Positions 1 to 11,930 of a DNA stretch of 64,000 bases are shown in pieces. A program made the position numbers and the translations under genes. Every line of letters starts with the position of its first letter. The first letter of the stretch is position 1. The DNA is taken from positions 18,680,100 to 18,744,099 of the forward strand of contig JAYESD010000008.1 in assembly GCA_036927565.1 (NCBI GenBank). Reading direction: 5' to 3'. The notes beneath the pieces are model-generated. The model searched no databases and was not told the origin of the DNA. It saw only the letters and a list, made by a program, of their open reading frames with translations. The stretch is from Tuctoria greenei. Its lineage: Eukaryota > Streptophyta > Magnoliopsida > Poales > Poaceae.

Positions 1-984
1 CAATCTCCCCCTTGATGAATGCATTGGCAACACCATTTAAAATCCGAACATTGGCTTATTCACATAAAAGTTTTGAAAGCATTTTCTCCCCCTTTGTAAA
101 TCAAAAGTAAAATGAGAAGAAAATCAAAAAATAAAATTCTCCCATATTATTTCTCCTTATGCACATATTCTCTTTCTCTTCATGCTTATCTCTCCCCCTT
201 TGACAATGTATTTAGCAAGTCATGAGCATATAATCAAATTATATCTCCCCTTTTAGTTGTTATGAGCATATTACAACATATACATATAAACAAAGCTTAT
301 CCAAGTCATACTATCAAGTATCTTACACTATCACATTAATGAGATACATAAAGTAGTGTAAGCCATGCTAGAGATCATATGTAATTTTCAATTTAAGCAA
401 GTCATGACTCACAAACTTAACTATTTCAAAACCTGAAAGCATGACACTAGCTGCTGCATTTTATTATTTTTCAAAGCATAAATTTAGATCATATGATATT
501 TGTAAGAGATTATATGTGCATCTGCCTTATTCTAACCAACCAAGCCAAGCCTATGTCGTTTGACAATCAGAAGCTTAAGGACATGGTTTTAGTCATACAC
601 AACTTCTTCCAAGTTCATATCTAAGTGCAATGATAAGCCATCTCAAAAGAAGAAGTGTGATGCATGCATATTCTCTTGATCTTTTCTCAATTTATATTTG
701 TTCATAAAAACTCAACATGTGAGTTGATTACTTGATTAATTCTTAATGATTAAAAGCACTTGTGAACATGTAACAAGTTCAAAACAGCAAGAAAGTTCGA
801 CCATGACCAGTCTTAGTGTAAGCAATTATTCCAATTACTAGACATGGCAAAAACTACAAAATGTATAACACGAGTAATGTAGTAAGAACTTTCAGCATGT
901 AAAAGGAATCACAAAGTCATATATGTATGAAATACTATGCTCATATTATTTTAATTTCAGATTCACGCATAGACTTAAACCCCC
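1..984 (-). promoter_or_regulatory. Sirevirus 1 region after pol, with multiple polypurine tracts
   Basis: No gene is seen in this AT-rich stretch. Pyrimidine tracts on the plus strand (3-13, 88-97, 190-200, 243-250) read as AAAGGGGGAGA-type purine tracts on the element's strand. Clusters of polypurine tracts upstream of the 3' LTR are a described Sirevirus trait. The tract touching the left edge is the probable primer for plus-strand DNA synthesis, because it directly abuts the presumed LTR start. Confidence 0.6.
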
Positions 985-3900
985 TCAACTTAAGCCATGA
1001 GGATGCATAACCCCGATTTCACTACGAATGTAACAAAAACGAGTGAAATCCAAAGGTTTTGTAAAAATGTCAACCAATTGTTGTTCGGTATCTACATGGT
1101 GAAGCACAATGTTTCCTTTTTCAACATTGTCTCGGAGAAAGTGATACCTAATGTCAATGTGCTTAGTTCTAGAATGTTGCATGGGGTTTTTAGCAATGCA
1201 AATGGCACTAGCGTTATCACAGAACAGTGGAACACTATCTAGATCAACCCCATAGTCCTTAAGTGTTTGAACAATCCAAAGAATTTGTGAGCAAGCACTA
1301 GCAGCAGCTACATATTCAGATTTGGTTGTGGATTGTGCAACTGAATTTTGTTTTCTAGAGGACCAAGCAACAAGAGAATTACCAAGAAAATGACAAACAC
1401 CAGAAGTACTTTTCCTATCAATCCTACAACCCCCAAAATCAGCATCCGAAAAAGCTTTCAAAGTAACGATTGAGGAAGAAGGAAGTAAAATTCCAAATTC
1501 TTGAGTTCCATGTAAGTACCTGAGAATCCTTTTGACGGCTTGACGATTTGAAGCACATGGGGAGGCTTGAAACTGTGCACAAAGACATATGCTAAATTGT
1601 ATGTCTGGTCTTGATGCCGTGAGGTACAAAAGTGATCTGATCATGCTTCTATATTCTTTTTGATCCACGGGTTCACCATCTTCATCAGGTCCAAGTGTTG
1701 TTGCTGTTCCCATTGCTATCCGAAGAGGCTTGCTTTTGTCCATGTTGAAGCACCTTATGAGATCTTTTGTATACTTCGTTTGATGCACAAAGGTACCCTC
1801 CTTAGTTTACTTGATTTGCAGCCCCAAAAAGTACGTGAGTTCACCCATCATCCTCATCTCAAATTCTGAACTCATCATAGCTGAAAACTTGGACACAAGA
1901 TCATGAGAAGCACAACCAAAGATAATATCATCCACATACACTTGAACGAATAATGAGTCATTGCCATGCTTAAGCATGAAAAGAGTTTTATCAACCTTGC
2001 CCATGGTAAACCCTTTTTCAAGTAAGAATGTTTTTAACCTATCATACCATGCTCTAGGGGCTTGTTTGAGACCGTACAAGGCTTTGGACAGTTTGTAAAC
2101 ATGATTAGGAAAATCTGGATTTTCAAAACCCGGTGGTTGTTTGACATAAACCTCCTCATCTATGTGGCCACTAAGAAAAACACTTTTAACATCCATTTGA
2201 TATAGCTTAAAACCTTTAGATGCTGCAAAAGCTAACAAAATTCTTATGGCTTCTAATCTAGCAACGGGAGCAAAAGTTTCATCAAAATCTAGACCTTCAA
2301 CTTGAGTGAAACCTTGAGCAACCAACCTAGCCTTATTCCTAACCACAACCCCATCCTCACTTTGTTTATTTTTAAATACCCATTTAGTTCCAATTAAAGT
2401 GTGATCTTGAGGTGGAGGTACAAGTTTCCAAACATTATTTCTTTCAAAATTTTCTAACTCTTCTTGCATGGCAATAATCCAAGATTCATTAGTGAGTGCG
2501 TGTGATATATCTTTGGGTTCAAAAGAGGCAACAAAAGCAGAATGAGCATAAGAGTTTGGATCGCAAAACCTGGACCGTGTGACTCGTTCGTGCAAGCTTC
2601 CAATCATCTGTTGTGGGGGATGATCTTTGTAAAACCGTAGGGGAACAGATGTCTCACAAGCTTCTTCTTCTTCATGTTCATCACAAATTGATGAGCTTGT
2701 GACTTGAGAATGATTTGAATCAGCATTGACGGTTGTCGGTGCTGGTTGAGAATTAACATCCGGAGCTGAACCAAAGTCTTTAGCTGCTGAATTTTCGGGC
2801 AGCAGCTCCAATTCTTCCCCATCTTCAACGAAAATGCTCCCCCCCTGCGGATATGGATCTGGACCTGCAATGTTTGAGCTAGTACCTGGGCTAGCTTCAT
2901 CAAAAGACACTTCAAGTCTCCAGAATTTTGTTAGTGTCAAGTAAAAGCACACGGTAGCCTCTAGTATGAGATGGATAACCAAGAAACATGCCATCAATGG
3001 ATATAGGTTCAAATTTATCAAGATTGCCATGTTTCTTAACAAAGCATTTGCAACCAAAGACCCGAAAGTGTGTAAAACTAGGCCTATGTCCAAACCGGAG
3101 CTCATATGGTGTTTTACCTAGCTTAGTACGCAAGAAAACACGATTTGAGACATAACAAGCGGTTGCTAACGCATCAGCCCAAAATTTCCTAGGAGTTTGA
3201 TATTCATCAAGCATAGTCCTTGCCATCTCAACTAAGGTTTTGTTCTTTCTTTCTACAACACCGTTTTGTTGAGGTACATATGGTGAAGAAAATTGATGAT
3301 CTATTCTATTTTCAGCACAAAAGTGATCAAAAGATTGATTTTTAAATTCAGTTCCATTATCACTTCTAATTGCTTTTAAAGATCCTGGGTGATCAATTGA
3401 TAATCTAAGAAATAAAGTTCTAAAGTGACTAAAAGCTTCATTCTTAGACGCCATAAAGTAAACCCAAGAGTATCTAGAGTAATCATCAACAACCACAAGA
3501 ACATACCATTTACCTCCGAAGGATTGAACACGTGAAAGTCCTACGGTATCAAGGTGCAAAAGTTGACACAGTTCAGTTGTCATGATCATTGTGAGAGGAG
3601 TATGTGAACCTGCAACCATCTTAGCATGTCTACAAGAAGAGCACACAATTTCTTTGCCCCCTTTAATCTTAGGCAGCCCACGTATGCGATCAAGAGCACT
3701 AACACACGTTAGGTGATCAAAACCTACGTGACCAAGTATACGATGCCAAAAAAATAAGTCCTTTGAATCATTAGCAACTAGACACCTATGCTTAGAGGAA
3801 GACATATCAAAATCAGCTTTAAAAACTCTTCCAAACCGAGACATGTTAAAAATAAGCTCACTATTTGAACTTACAACTTTGCAGCAATTTTTATTGAAAA

Positions 3901-4250
3901 TAATTTCCAGATTTTCATCTAGCAATTGTGAAACAGAAAGCAAGTTGTATTTCAAATTTTTTACAAGTGCCACATCCTTCAAAGTGTAGTGATCATTTAC
4001 TCTAACCGAACTCTTAGCAATTATAGGAGTTGAAGAATTATCGGGAAAAGTAACATTCTCTACATGTGACACAAAAGATAGAGAGGAGAACCAATCTTTG
4101 TTACCAGTCATGTGGCGTGAGCAACCTAAATCCACAATCCAAATGTTCTCCTTCCTCAAACGTGTAATCTCTTCATTGTCGTTGTTGTGTTCTGCCTCCT
4201 CCATACTTGATCTTGACTTGCCCGTCATGAAGCACAAGTTTGCCAATCAT
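985..4250 (-). pseudogene. Sirevirus 1 pol (protease, integrase, RT, RNase H), broken
   Basis: The minus-strand pol has its parts in copia order. A protease segment (about 4100-4140) reads D-L-G where copia proteases have D-S-G, so the catalytic site is altered. The integrase (about 3080-3800) has an H-x4-H...C-x2-C zinc motif, then SDNGTEF and VVERKNKT carrying the second and third acidic residues. The RT (about 1820-2480) has QMDVKS and the YVDD catalytic motif at about 1930. RNase H (about 1000-1480) has SDADFGG, SEY and LFCDN. A TAA stop at about 1804-1806 splits RT from RNase H. Frame changes at about 4250 and 2914 flank the integrase part and cancel out, which fits small deletions of one and two bases in a formerly continuous frame. 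It should be non-functional. Confidence 0.9.
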
Positions 4251-5286
4251 CTTCATCTTCATCACTTCCAATGTCCACGTCACTTGAGCCAAGTTCCTGG
4301 AGTGCTGAGATAAAACTGCTCACCAATTGACGTCCTGTAAAACCCTTCTTTTTCTTCGTATCTTTTGCAGAGGAGTGCTTCGTTCTTGTTTTCTTTTCAT
4401 CCCGGGAAGTAGGACCTGAAAGGTAAGGGCAATCTGAACGAAAATGTCCTGTCTTACCACATTCAAAGCATCGTTGAGGTCCGGAGCTTCCTCTCCTTCT
4501 AGTTCTCACATTTTGCAATGCTTTTGAGAACCGGGTAGAGATGAGCGCTAGCTCCTCCTCTGGAAACTCCTCAATATGTTCAAGGGTTAGAGAGGACAGC
4601 AAAGCAAGTGTACCACAAGATGATGTTTGACCGGAACTAGGCATGTCACGTTGAGAAAACAAAGCAATAGACTTGTTGGGGTTCTTACGTGAGATTATGT
4701 CAATTTCATGAGTTTTTAACTTGGAATATAGTACATATAAAGTAAGTGAACTCATGATAGTAGATTCACGAATAGATGTGACTTTCATCTCCCAAATTGA
4801 CATATCTAATGCACTTAGCAATTGCCTAGCATTTTCAGCATCTGAAAAATTAACATTGACACTACGCAAGTTGCTGAGAATCTTATTAAAGCGAGCAAAA
4901 AGGTCATCAATAGACTCACCGGGTTGCATCTCAAAGCGCATGTATTCTTTCTTGAACATGTCTTGTCTTACCTCTTTGATTGTGTTGGATCGTTCGTGGT
5001 AGTCCCAAAGTGCTTTCCACACATCGTATGCAGATCGGAGGTGTGCAACACGGTCGACATCGCTTTGTGTTAATCCTTGTATGATCAAGTTCCGAGTCTT
5101 GTTGTTGTTGTCGACATCTCTCAGATTTGTAGCTGTAACTTGATCGTTTGATGGAACTTCGTAAGGCTTGTATACCTTCTCCCATATTGCAAAGCCTTGT
5201 GCCTAGATGAAAGCCTCCATGCGTGCCTTCCAAACCTAAAAATCAATACCAGCGAACACACAAGGTTCGACAGAGTACTTCTCCAT
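4225..5286 (-). pseudogene. Sirevirus 1 gag, broken by two stops
   Basis: This is the capsid-like Gag of the element. The frame begins at an ATG at 5284-5286, just after the PBS, with MEKYSVEP. Two TAG stops follow within the first 30 codons, so only the part from about 5088 down stays open. The body matches copia gag (UBN2/Retrotran_gag_2 type, with WKAL, MFKKEYMRF and a run around LLSALD). It is followed by a CCHC zinc knuckle (C-x2-C-x4-H-x4-C, about 4440-4480) that would bind RNA. The acidic tail ends at 4225 and overlaps the shifted pol frame. I chose the far upstream ATG because similarity continues through both stops. Confidence 0.85.
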
Positions 5287-5331
5287 GATGATTAGTCAAA
5301 AACACGCGCAGATCACAAAGATTAGAGCAGC

Positions 5332-5346
5332 GTGGCTCTGATACCA
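5332..5346 (-). other. Sirevirus 1 primer binding site
   Basis: On the minus strand this reads TGGTATCAGAGCCAC. That is the usual complement of the initiator methionine tRNA 3' end, used to prime minus-strand DNA synthesis in copia elements. It lies two bases inside the LTR edge at 5349. Confidence 0.9.
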
Positions 5347-5348
5347 AT

Positions 5349-6960
5349 TGTAGGATCGAAGAGCACGTGAAAAGCTACTATAGGGGGTGAATGTAGATTT
5401 AAAAATCTTACGCAGCGAACACAATTAAACCCCAACTCTTTTGGCAGAAAAACGATCTGTTAAATAAATTGTGTGTGAGACTAATCAAAACATGTTTTAT
5501 CGTGACAAAAGTGATAGATATAAGAGAGAATCAAGTCACGAAGACAACAACAACAAGAATCACTCAAATCCGTTGAGAAAAACTCAAGTTATGATCGAAA
5601 GATCAAACAAAGGTCAATCTGCCCTACCCGAGAAAAAAACAGTTATGGAATGCTGCAAAGAAACTCGTGTAGATCATAGACCACAAATCCAATGACCGTG
5701 AAATTTTGACAGATGATATATAATCAAGTTTTGAAGACAACCCAAAAAGAATCACATCAATTGGATCTGTAAAACTCGAGTTATGATAAAACCACCAACA
5801 AAAGGTAGTGCTTTTCAGAAACTCGACGAGTAAAACTTGTCTGGAACAAGTCGGACGAACAAGGCACAAAAGTTCCTTCAAACTACGAATTTTATTCAAT
5901 AGAACACAAGAGAAACAGCCCCAAAGTCGTTCACCACGAGCTCTGGGCTCCCTTGCTTATATAACCAGCTCGAAAGCCAACTCAACTCAGATCAGGAACC
6001 TAATCTTACTCTGTTCACGAATCGTAACTTTCCATAACTGCTTAGGATTCTTCTATACGCAGATAGAAGCAATCTTAAGACTTCCAAACACCTTAGGAAC
6101 GTATCCCACATTCCTAAACAACTCAAATTCGTGACCCACACAAAATCCTATCATAACCAACTCAAATCTTTCCATATTTGAGTCAAACCCGACTCAGCCA
6201 CAGCCTGAGTCCATAACCTAGTCGGTTAGACCTTTCCGACCAACTCTTTATGTCCACATCTCTTCATCACGTCTTGGAACCATGTAGCCACGTCCATGCA
6301 CTCCTTGCACACGTGCAAACATCTTCCAATGACGTCCACGATACCTTCACATGCATTGTTCTTGATCCAATCATGTTGCGCAACGTCCTGATCAGCTCAA
6401 CCATAATTCCTCCTAAATTTGGTTGTTGGAACCTCATCTCCTCCCTGAGACTAGTCTAATGGATCCCATCACTAGCCATATCTTGAACTCAAGCAACACC
6501 TGCACATGAATAAACAACCAATCCATACGAGCCCAAGTCCTCGACTTGACTCACGTCAGTTCCGAACACAACACCTTATGTGAGAACCTCACATAAGCAT
6601 GTTGCAAAACCACAGTAACACGATATCGTCCATGTCAACCAAAAACGCACCAAAGACTTAGCAAATGAATACTAAGCAATCTTTCTAGAGATGAAAAGCA
6701 TGTACGAAGCATTGCAAATAAAAAACAGAAGCATTGTGGTCAAGTTCCGGACCTTGCCAGAGCAATCTGGACCTTGAGCCGGAGCTAACAAAAGCTAGTA
6801 GAACCTAGCGCCGGAACTTACCAAAACTAGTAGGAACTAGTAAACCCAAAAGCCGGAGCTAGAGACAAAACTCACCGGAGCTAACCAAAACTAGTTGGAT
6901 CTTAATAAAAAGGTGTTTTGGTGATATTCAAAACTTTTATCGTCGAAGCAAGTGTATTCA
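5349..6960 (-). repeat. Sirevirus 1 5' LTR
   Basis: The 3' end of the LTR (plus-strand TGTAGGATCG at 5349) abuts the PBS. A TTATATAA box at 5957-5964, read on the minus strand, could be the element promoter. The outer part (about 6740-6900) holds degenerate repeats around GCCGGAGCTA and ACCAAAACTAGT, in the place where Sirevirus LTRs often carry clustered palindromes. The outer edge is set at 6960 by its TG...CA form only; no second LTR is available to align. Confidence 0.65.
5957..5964 (-). promoter_or_regulatory. TATA box in Sirevirus 1 LTR
   Basis: TTATATAA lies about 600 bp upstream of the PBS on the minus strand, a normal place for the U3 promoter of a long LTR. It is assigned by sequence and position only. 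Confidence 0.45.
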
Positions 6961-7829
6961 CTACAAGCCAATGTATTCAGCACACATAGGTCTTACATCA
7001 CCATCCCCAAACGTGGACACGGTGAAAGCCCAATGCGGGATTTCAAGTTGGTGATGGATGGCTAGGGTGATCTCCATGGGCGTCGCCTCTCTGCGACCTC
7101 CTCTGGGTCCCAGAACAGCTGCTTGGCGGCGCAAACGAATAAACTCCATCGTCATGAGGCGGTTTTTGACCACCGTGCATTGCCCCTCACAATGGCGCAG
7201 ATATGGTGAGCCTACAGGTACCTGCTTGCGTCTAACATGGTTGTGAGGCATGGTGTTGCGACAACAGAGGCAAATGACTTCTCAGGCAACACACGGGAGC
7301 ATGGATGGGAATCAGTCGGGAACTTGAGCCTGGAAGCAATAGGGGGGTGGTTTAAGAAGGCGAGGATGAAGAGGCCTCTTGCCATCTGGCCCCTTGGGCA
7401 CATGGCACCGACTGGAGCGATGACCAGGGAAATAGCAGGCCGACTTTAATTGTGAAAGGGCTCGTGGGCCGACTAGTCTCAGACACGGCGGGTCACGGCA
7501 CGCTGCCACAATGTGACCATGCGCCAAACATCAGAACAGCATCCCTTGAGGATCTCATGAGAATCCGGTGATAGGACCGGACCTTTCGAGGCCTTCGGCT
7601 CTGTGCAAGCGTCATGAATGCGCGAAGGCCCAACTTGAATATAAAGTGAATCAGCACAGTTTCAGCCCACAAATAACAAGCGGCCCAGCTTTTTCGTCCT
7701 GCCTGCCTGCCTGCCCGCGGTGGGAAATTTTTGTCACGCCGAATGAAGAAGGAAAATAAGAAACGAAAATAATATTTTATTACGGTACCCTTCGAACCGC
7801 AACGCCGGCCCCCTCTCCACAACGCGCTT
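6961..7829. other. Spacer with no recognised gene
   Basis: GC-moderate sequence between the Sirevirus and the minisatellite. A minus-strand frame at 6961-7251 has a weak resemblance to the N-terminal domain of LINE/retroelement ORF1-type proteins of grasses (around RRQAAVL and IPHWAFTVS). I cannot confirm it. A CACTACAAG string at 6959-6967 could be a CACTA left end but has no supporting target duplication. Confidence 0.3.
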
Positions 7830-8193
7830 GTAGGAGCATCCGCCAGCTGCCACGATTGTAGGAGCATCCGCCGGTCGCCACGCTTGTAGGAGCATCCGCG
7901 GGCCGCCACGCTTGGAGGAGCATTCACCGGCCGCCACGCTTGGAGGAGCATCTGCCGGCCGCCACGCTTGGAGGAGCATCCGCCGGCCGCTACACTTGGA
8001 GGAGCATCCGCCGACCGCCAAGCTTGGAGGAGCATCCGCTGGCTGCCACACTTGTAGGAGCATCCGCCGGCCGCCACTCTTGTAGGAGCATCCACCGGAC
8101 ACCAAGCTTGGAGGACCAACCGTCGGCCGCCACGCTTGGAGGAGCATCAGTCGGCCGCCACGCTTGTAGGAGAATCTGCCGGCCGCAGCGTGT
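7830..8193. repeat. 28-bp minisatellite, 13 copies
   Basis: Units starting G(G/T)AGGAGCATCCGCCGGCCG repeat at an exact 28-base spacing (7830, 7858, 7886, 7914, 7942 and on to 8166), with point differences between copies. Because 28 is not a multiple of three, each reading frame cycles through all three phases. Several overlapping open frames therefore arise on both strands without being genes. It lies just before the CACTA transposase and may be part of that element's 5' region. Confidence 0.9.
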
Positions 8194-8290
8194 GGAGTAA
8201 CAACAGCTAAGTACAATTTCTCACATAATGTGTTCTTGTACATCTATCCTCTTATGGATAGGCTGATGGTTGATTGAATTGTAGGAAGCG

Positions 8291-11200
8291 ATGTCAGAAG
8301 ATAAGACATGGATGGGAAAAGACAGACATACGAGGGAGTGGCAGGATGGAATGAAGTCATTTTTAAATTTTGCATTTCAGGGCACTCGTGAAGGAGGAAC
8401 TATGCCTTGTCCTTGCACGAGATGTCGTAATATTTGCCACAAGACACGCAAGGGAGTTCATTTACACCTGCATAGAAGTGGGATGTTATTGGATTATACT
8501 TGTTGGATACACCATGGAGAAATACGAGTTCAGGAAAATATTGCTGAGGAATCAGAAAATAATGAGGAGATAATTTGTGATGATGGTGCTATGCAAAATA
8601 TGTTGTCCAGTCTACTTCGAGGCACTGATCATGGTGGTACTTCAGCAGATGTTGATGATCAAGAAAATGCTATAAACCAGCAGGAGCCAACTGGGATGCA
8701 AAGAAATTCTATGACTTATTAACTGATGCCAAAAAGGAGTTGTATCCAGGTTGTTCGCAGCTGACCCAATTATCCTACATTGTCAGGTTCTACCAGATAA
8801 AGTGTTTAGCTGGTATGAGCAAAGTAGCTTGTGAGATGTTACTTGAACTATTCTCATTTGCGCTTCCAAAGGGCCACTGCATTCCTAATACACTTGATAA
8901 ACTTCAGAAGGTTGTTCGTGACCTCGGGCTGGACTACCAAAAGATCGATGCATGTGTCAATGACTGTGTGTTATTCCAGAAGGACTATTCTCTGCTGAAT
9001 AGTTGCCCAAAATGTGGTGAATTAAGATGGAAAAATAGTACTCCTGGGGATGCAAGAGAGGCTTTACCTTGTGGAAAATCCAAGAAGATTGTAGCACGCA
9101 AGATTCTACGTTACTTCCCACTTATTCCCCGTCTACAAAGGTTTTATATGGGAGAATCAACGGCATCAAACATGCGATGGCACAAAGAAGGTCGTGCTGA
9201 TGATGGAATATTATGCCATCCCGCCGATTCGAAAGCATGGAAGCATTTTGATAGCATTCACCCAAATTTCTCATTTGATCCTCGCAACATAAGACTTGGG
9301 CTAGCATCTGATGGTTTCAATCCTTTTGGAGTAATGAATGTTTCTTACAGTACATGGCCTGTGATTCTAATCCCTTATAATCTACCACCTTGGTTGTGTA
9401 TGAAGCAGTCTTATTGGGTCATGTCAATGATAATTCCTAGGCCAAAGTCACCTGGAAACAACATTGATGTGTATCCGCAGCCTTTGATTGATGAGCTACT
9501 GAAATTATGGTCTGATGGTGTTGAAACATATGACAGTTTAAAGAAAGAGACATTTGTCATGCGAGCTTCTTTATTGTGGATAATAAATGATTTTCCAGCA
9601 TATGCAATGCTATGTGGATGGAGCACAAAAGGGAAGCTATCATGTCCATACTGCCATATAAACACTAACACCTTCTGGTTGAAATATGGACGAAAGCATT
9701 GTTACATAGGTCATCGTCGTTTCCTACCTCAGGATCACGGATGGCGTCGAAACAAAGGTTCTTTCAACAACAAGGCAGAGAATAGAGAGGCTCCAACATC
9801 ACTCTCTGGTGACAAAGTACTCCAACAATACGAGTGTTTTGATCAAGTGAGTTTTGGACTGACGAATAATAAGAGAAAGCACACCAAGGAAAATACATAA
9901 TTGGAAGAAGAAAAGTATATTTTTCGACCTCCCTTATCGGAAGACATTGCTAATAAGGCATAACTTGGATGTCATGCACATTGAGAAAAACATTTGTGAT
10001 AGCATATTGGGGACATTGCTTGCTATGGATGGTAAAACAATAGATAGTCTACAAGATCGTCTTGATATGAAGGATATGGGTATACGGCCAGATCAACATC
10101 CGAAGTTCATAAAGAGCAAGTACACATTCCCACCAGCATTATATACTTTGGGCAAAGATGAGAAGACCACCTTGTGCAAGTTTTTGGGGAATGTGAAGGT
10201 GCCCGATGGTTATGCCTCATACATCAAGAGATGTGTGGACATAAAAGCATGTAAGGTATCGGGTCTAAAAACTCATGACTGCCATATTATATTTCAGAAG
10301 CTCCTTCCTATTGCAATACGTAACATATTGCCTGAAAAGGTTGTTGCACCTTTAATTGAGTTTAGCACATTCTTTTCTGGAATTTGTTCTAAAGAATCTG
10401 CGGAACCAGATTTGGACAAGATGAGTAAACAAATTCCTGAAACAATTTGTAAGCTTGAGATGTTGTTTCCTCCCACTTTCTTTGATATCATGGTACATCT
10501 TCCAACCCATCTTGCCGAAGAAGCACGGTTGGGTGGACCTGTTTCTTACAGATGGATGTATCCAATTGAGAGGTACCTTGGTACATTGAAGAGGTATGTA
10601 CGTAACAAAGCTCACCCGGAGGGTTCTATAGCTGAGGGATATATTGCCGAAGAGTGTATGACTTTTTGTAGTCAGTTTTTGGATAACATTAGGACCAAGC
10701 GTAATAGGCCAGAACGTCATGAAGCTGCAGCTACAAATGAACCTTATGTTGATAATTCTAACATATTTACAGAAGTTGATAATTCTGAAAAAGGGTATAA
10801 ATGGGACCAACTTACTATGGTGGAACTACATAACATCAGGCATTATCTTATTACTAACGTTGAAGAGGCCGCTCCATGGATGAAGTAATAATGTATAACT
10901 CAGATGTTGTATACTATATATATATGGCTTCTTGTAGATGGCTAATTTAATTTTTTACCCTTTTCAGTGAGCATATTGAAGAACTGAAAAAGATTCATTC
11001 TCGTGATGTTTATAAACTCCATAGAGATGAGTTTGTTGATTGGTTTCAGAAATGAGTAAGTACATGCAAGTTTGCACTTTGATGAAATATTGAACAAATA
11101 TGTGTTCTAAAATTGGTTTGTCATCGATAACCCCTGTTATACTAATGTGTATAGATTACGACATTACACAAAGAAGGCAAAGCAACCGATTATCTGTATG

Positions 11201-11930
11201 CATTACCTAGAGGACCTGATCGTCGGGCACATTTTTTTATTCGGTTATTCATAAATGGCTTCTTTTTTCGAACTGTAGATGTGGAAAAATATTTACGGAC
11301 CCAAAACAGTGGTATTGTTGTTCAGGGCACTGATCATGATTGGTTTGAAGTAATCAAGAAAATTATTGCTATTGATTTTGAAAAAAATCAAGAGGTTCTG
11401 TTATTTCAGTGTGAATGGTTTGATCGGCCTTTTGTAAGCAGTCAGAACCAAAGCAGAGGCTACAGAAAGGATCAATACGGAATGATAGATGTGAAACTAC
11501 TCTGTTTTGATTCCAGTATGAGCCTTACATTCTAGCCACCAAGCAGAACAAGTTTTTTATGTTCCAAGTGTGAAGCATCCTAAATGGGCTACAGTTGTTA
11601 AAACGAAGCCACGGAACCTTTTTGCCATGCCCCCTGGAGGACAGTGAAAATAATGTGACTGAGACGATGGAGGCTAAGACATTTCATGATGATCTGCTTA
11701 CTGATGATATTAATAATGAGGATACGACTGCATGGGCTAGGAATGACATTGAGGGAGCCAGCAGCGATGCTTCCACTCTTATAACGACAACGTCAGGTGA
11801 TCGGTTTGAGGTAGATGGAGTTGCATCAGAAAATGAAGACGACGACGACGACGACGACGACGATACATATACCAATGATGGTCATGTAGCTCCATTGTGG
11901 GGGGACGACAGTGAAGATGATGATTTTTAG
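8291..11930 (+). pseudogene. CACTA (En/Spm) transposase TNPD, decayed
   Basis: This is the large transposase of a CACTA DNA transposon. In order: a transposase-associated domain (8291-8722, with the Cys/His pattern CPCTRCRN...HLHRSGM); the Transposase_21 core (8686-9890, with CPKCGELRW, LASDGFNPFG and SCPYCH); its continuation from about 9880 (HNLDVMHIEKN); a DUF4218 region to 10888 (VHLPTHLAEEA, GGPVSYRWMYPIERY); and a DUF4216 region (11190-11535, CEWFD). The tail is acidic with a poly-Asp run from a GAC repeat at 11838-11862. Probable introns lie at 10886-10967 and between about 11055 and 11160. Frame changes near 8690, 9880 and 11635 and a stop near 11535 break it, so no full transposase is made. 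Domain names come from family knowledge; the breaks are visible directly. Confidence 0.88.

Larger units (their letters stand above)
1..6960 (-). mobile_element. Ty1/copia Sirevirus 1, old and broken
   Basis: Reading on the minus strand the order is 5' LTR (right), PBS, gag, protease, integrase, RT, RNase H and polypurine tracts (left), which is the Ty1/copia order. The 3' LTR lies off the left edge: bases 1-2 look like its first two bases and 3-13 like the main polypurine tract. The long LTR, the extended region after pol with several CTCCCCCTTT tracts, and the close similarity of layout to the second element at 54973 suggest the Sirevirus lineage. Two in-frame stops in gag, one in pol and two small deletions show it is an old copy. 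The right LTR boundary is uncertain (candidates end at 6930, 6960 or 6978) because the partner LTR is not in the window. Confidence 0.85.

Noticed and set aside
7734..8243. Two overlapping minus-strand frames with Cys/Arg/Trp repeats
   Set aside because: By-product of the 28-bp minisatellite.
11684..11875. Poly-Ser minus-strand frame
   Set aside because: Antisense of the GAC repeat that encodes the poly-Asp tail of TNPD.
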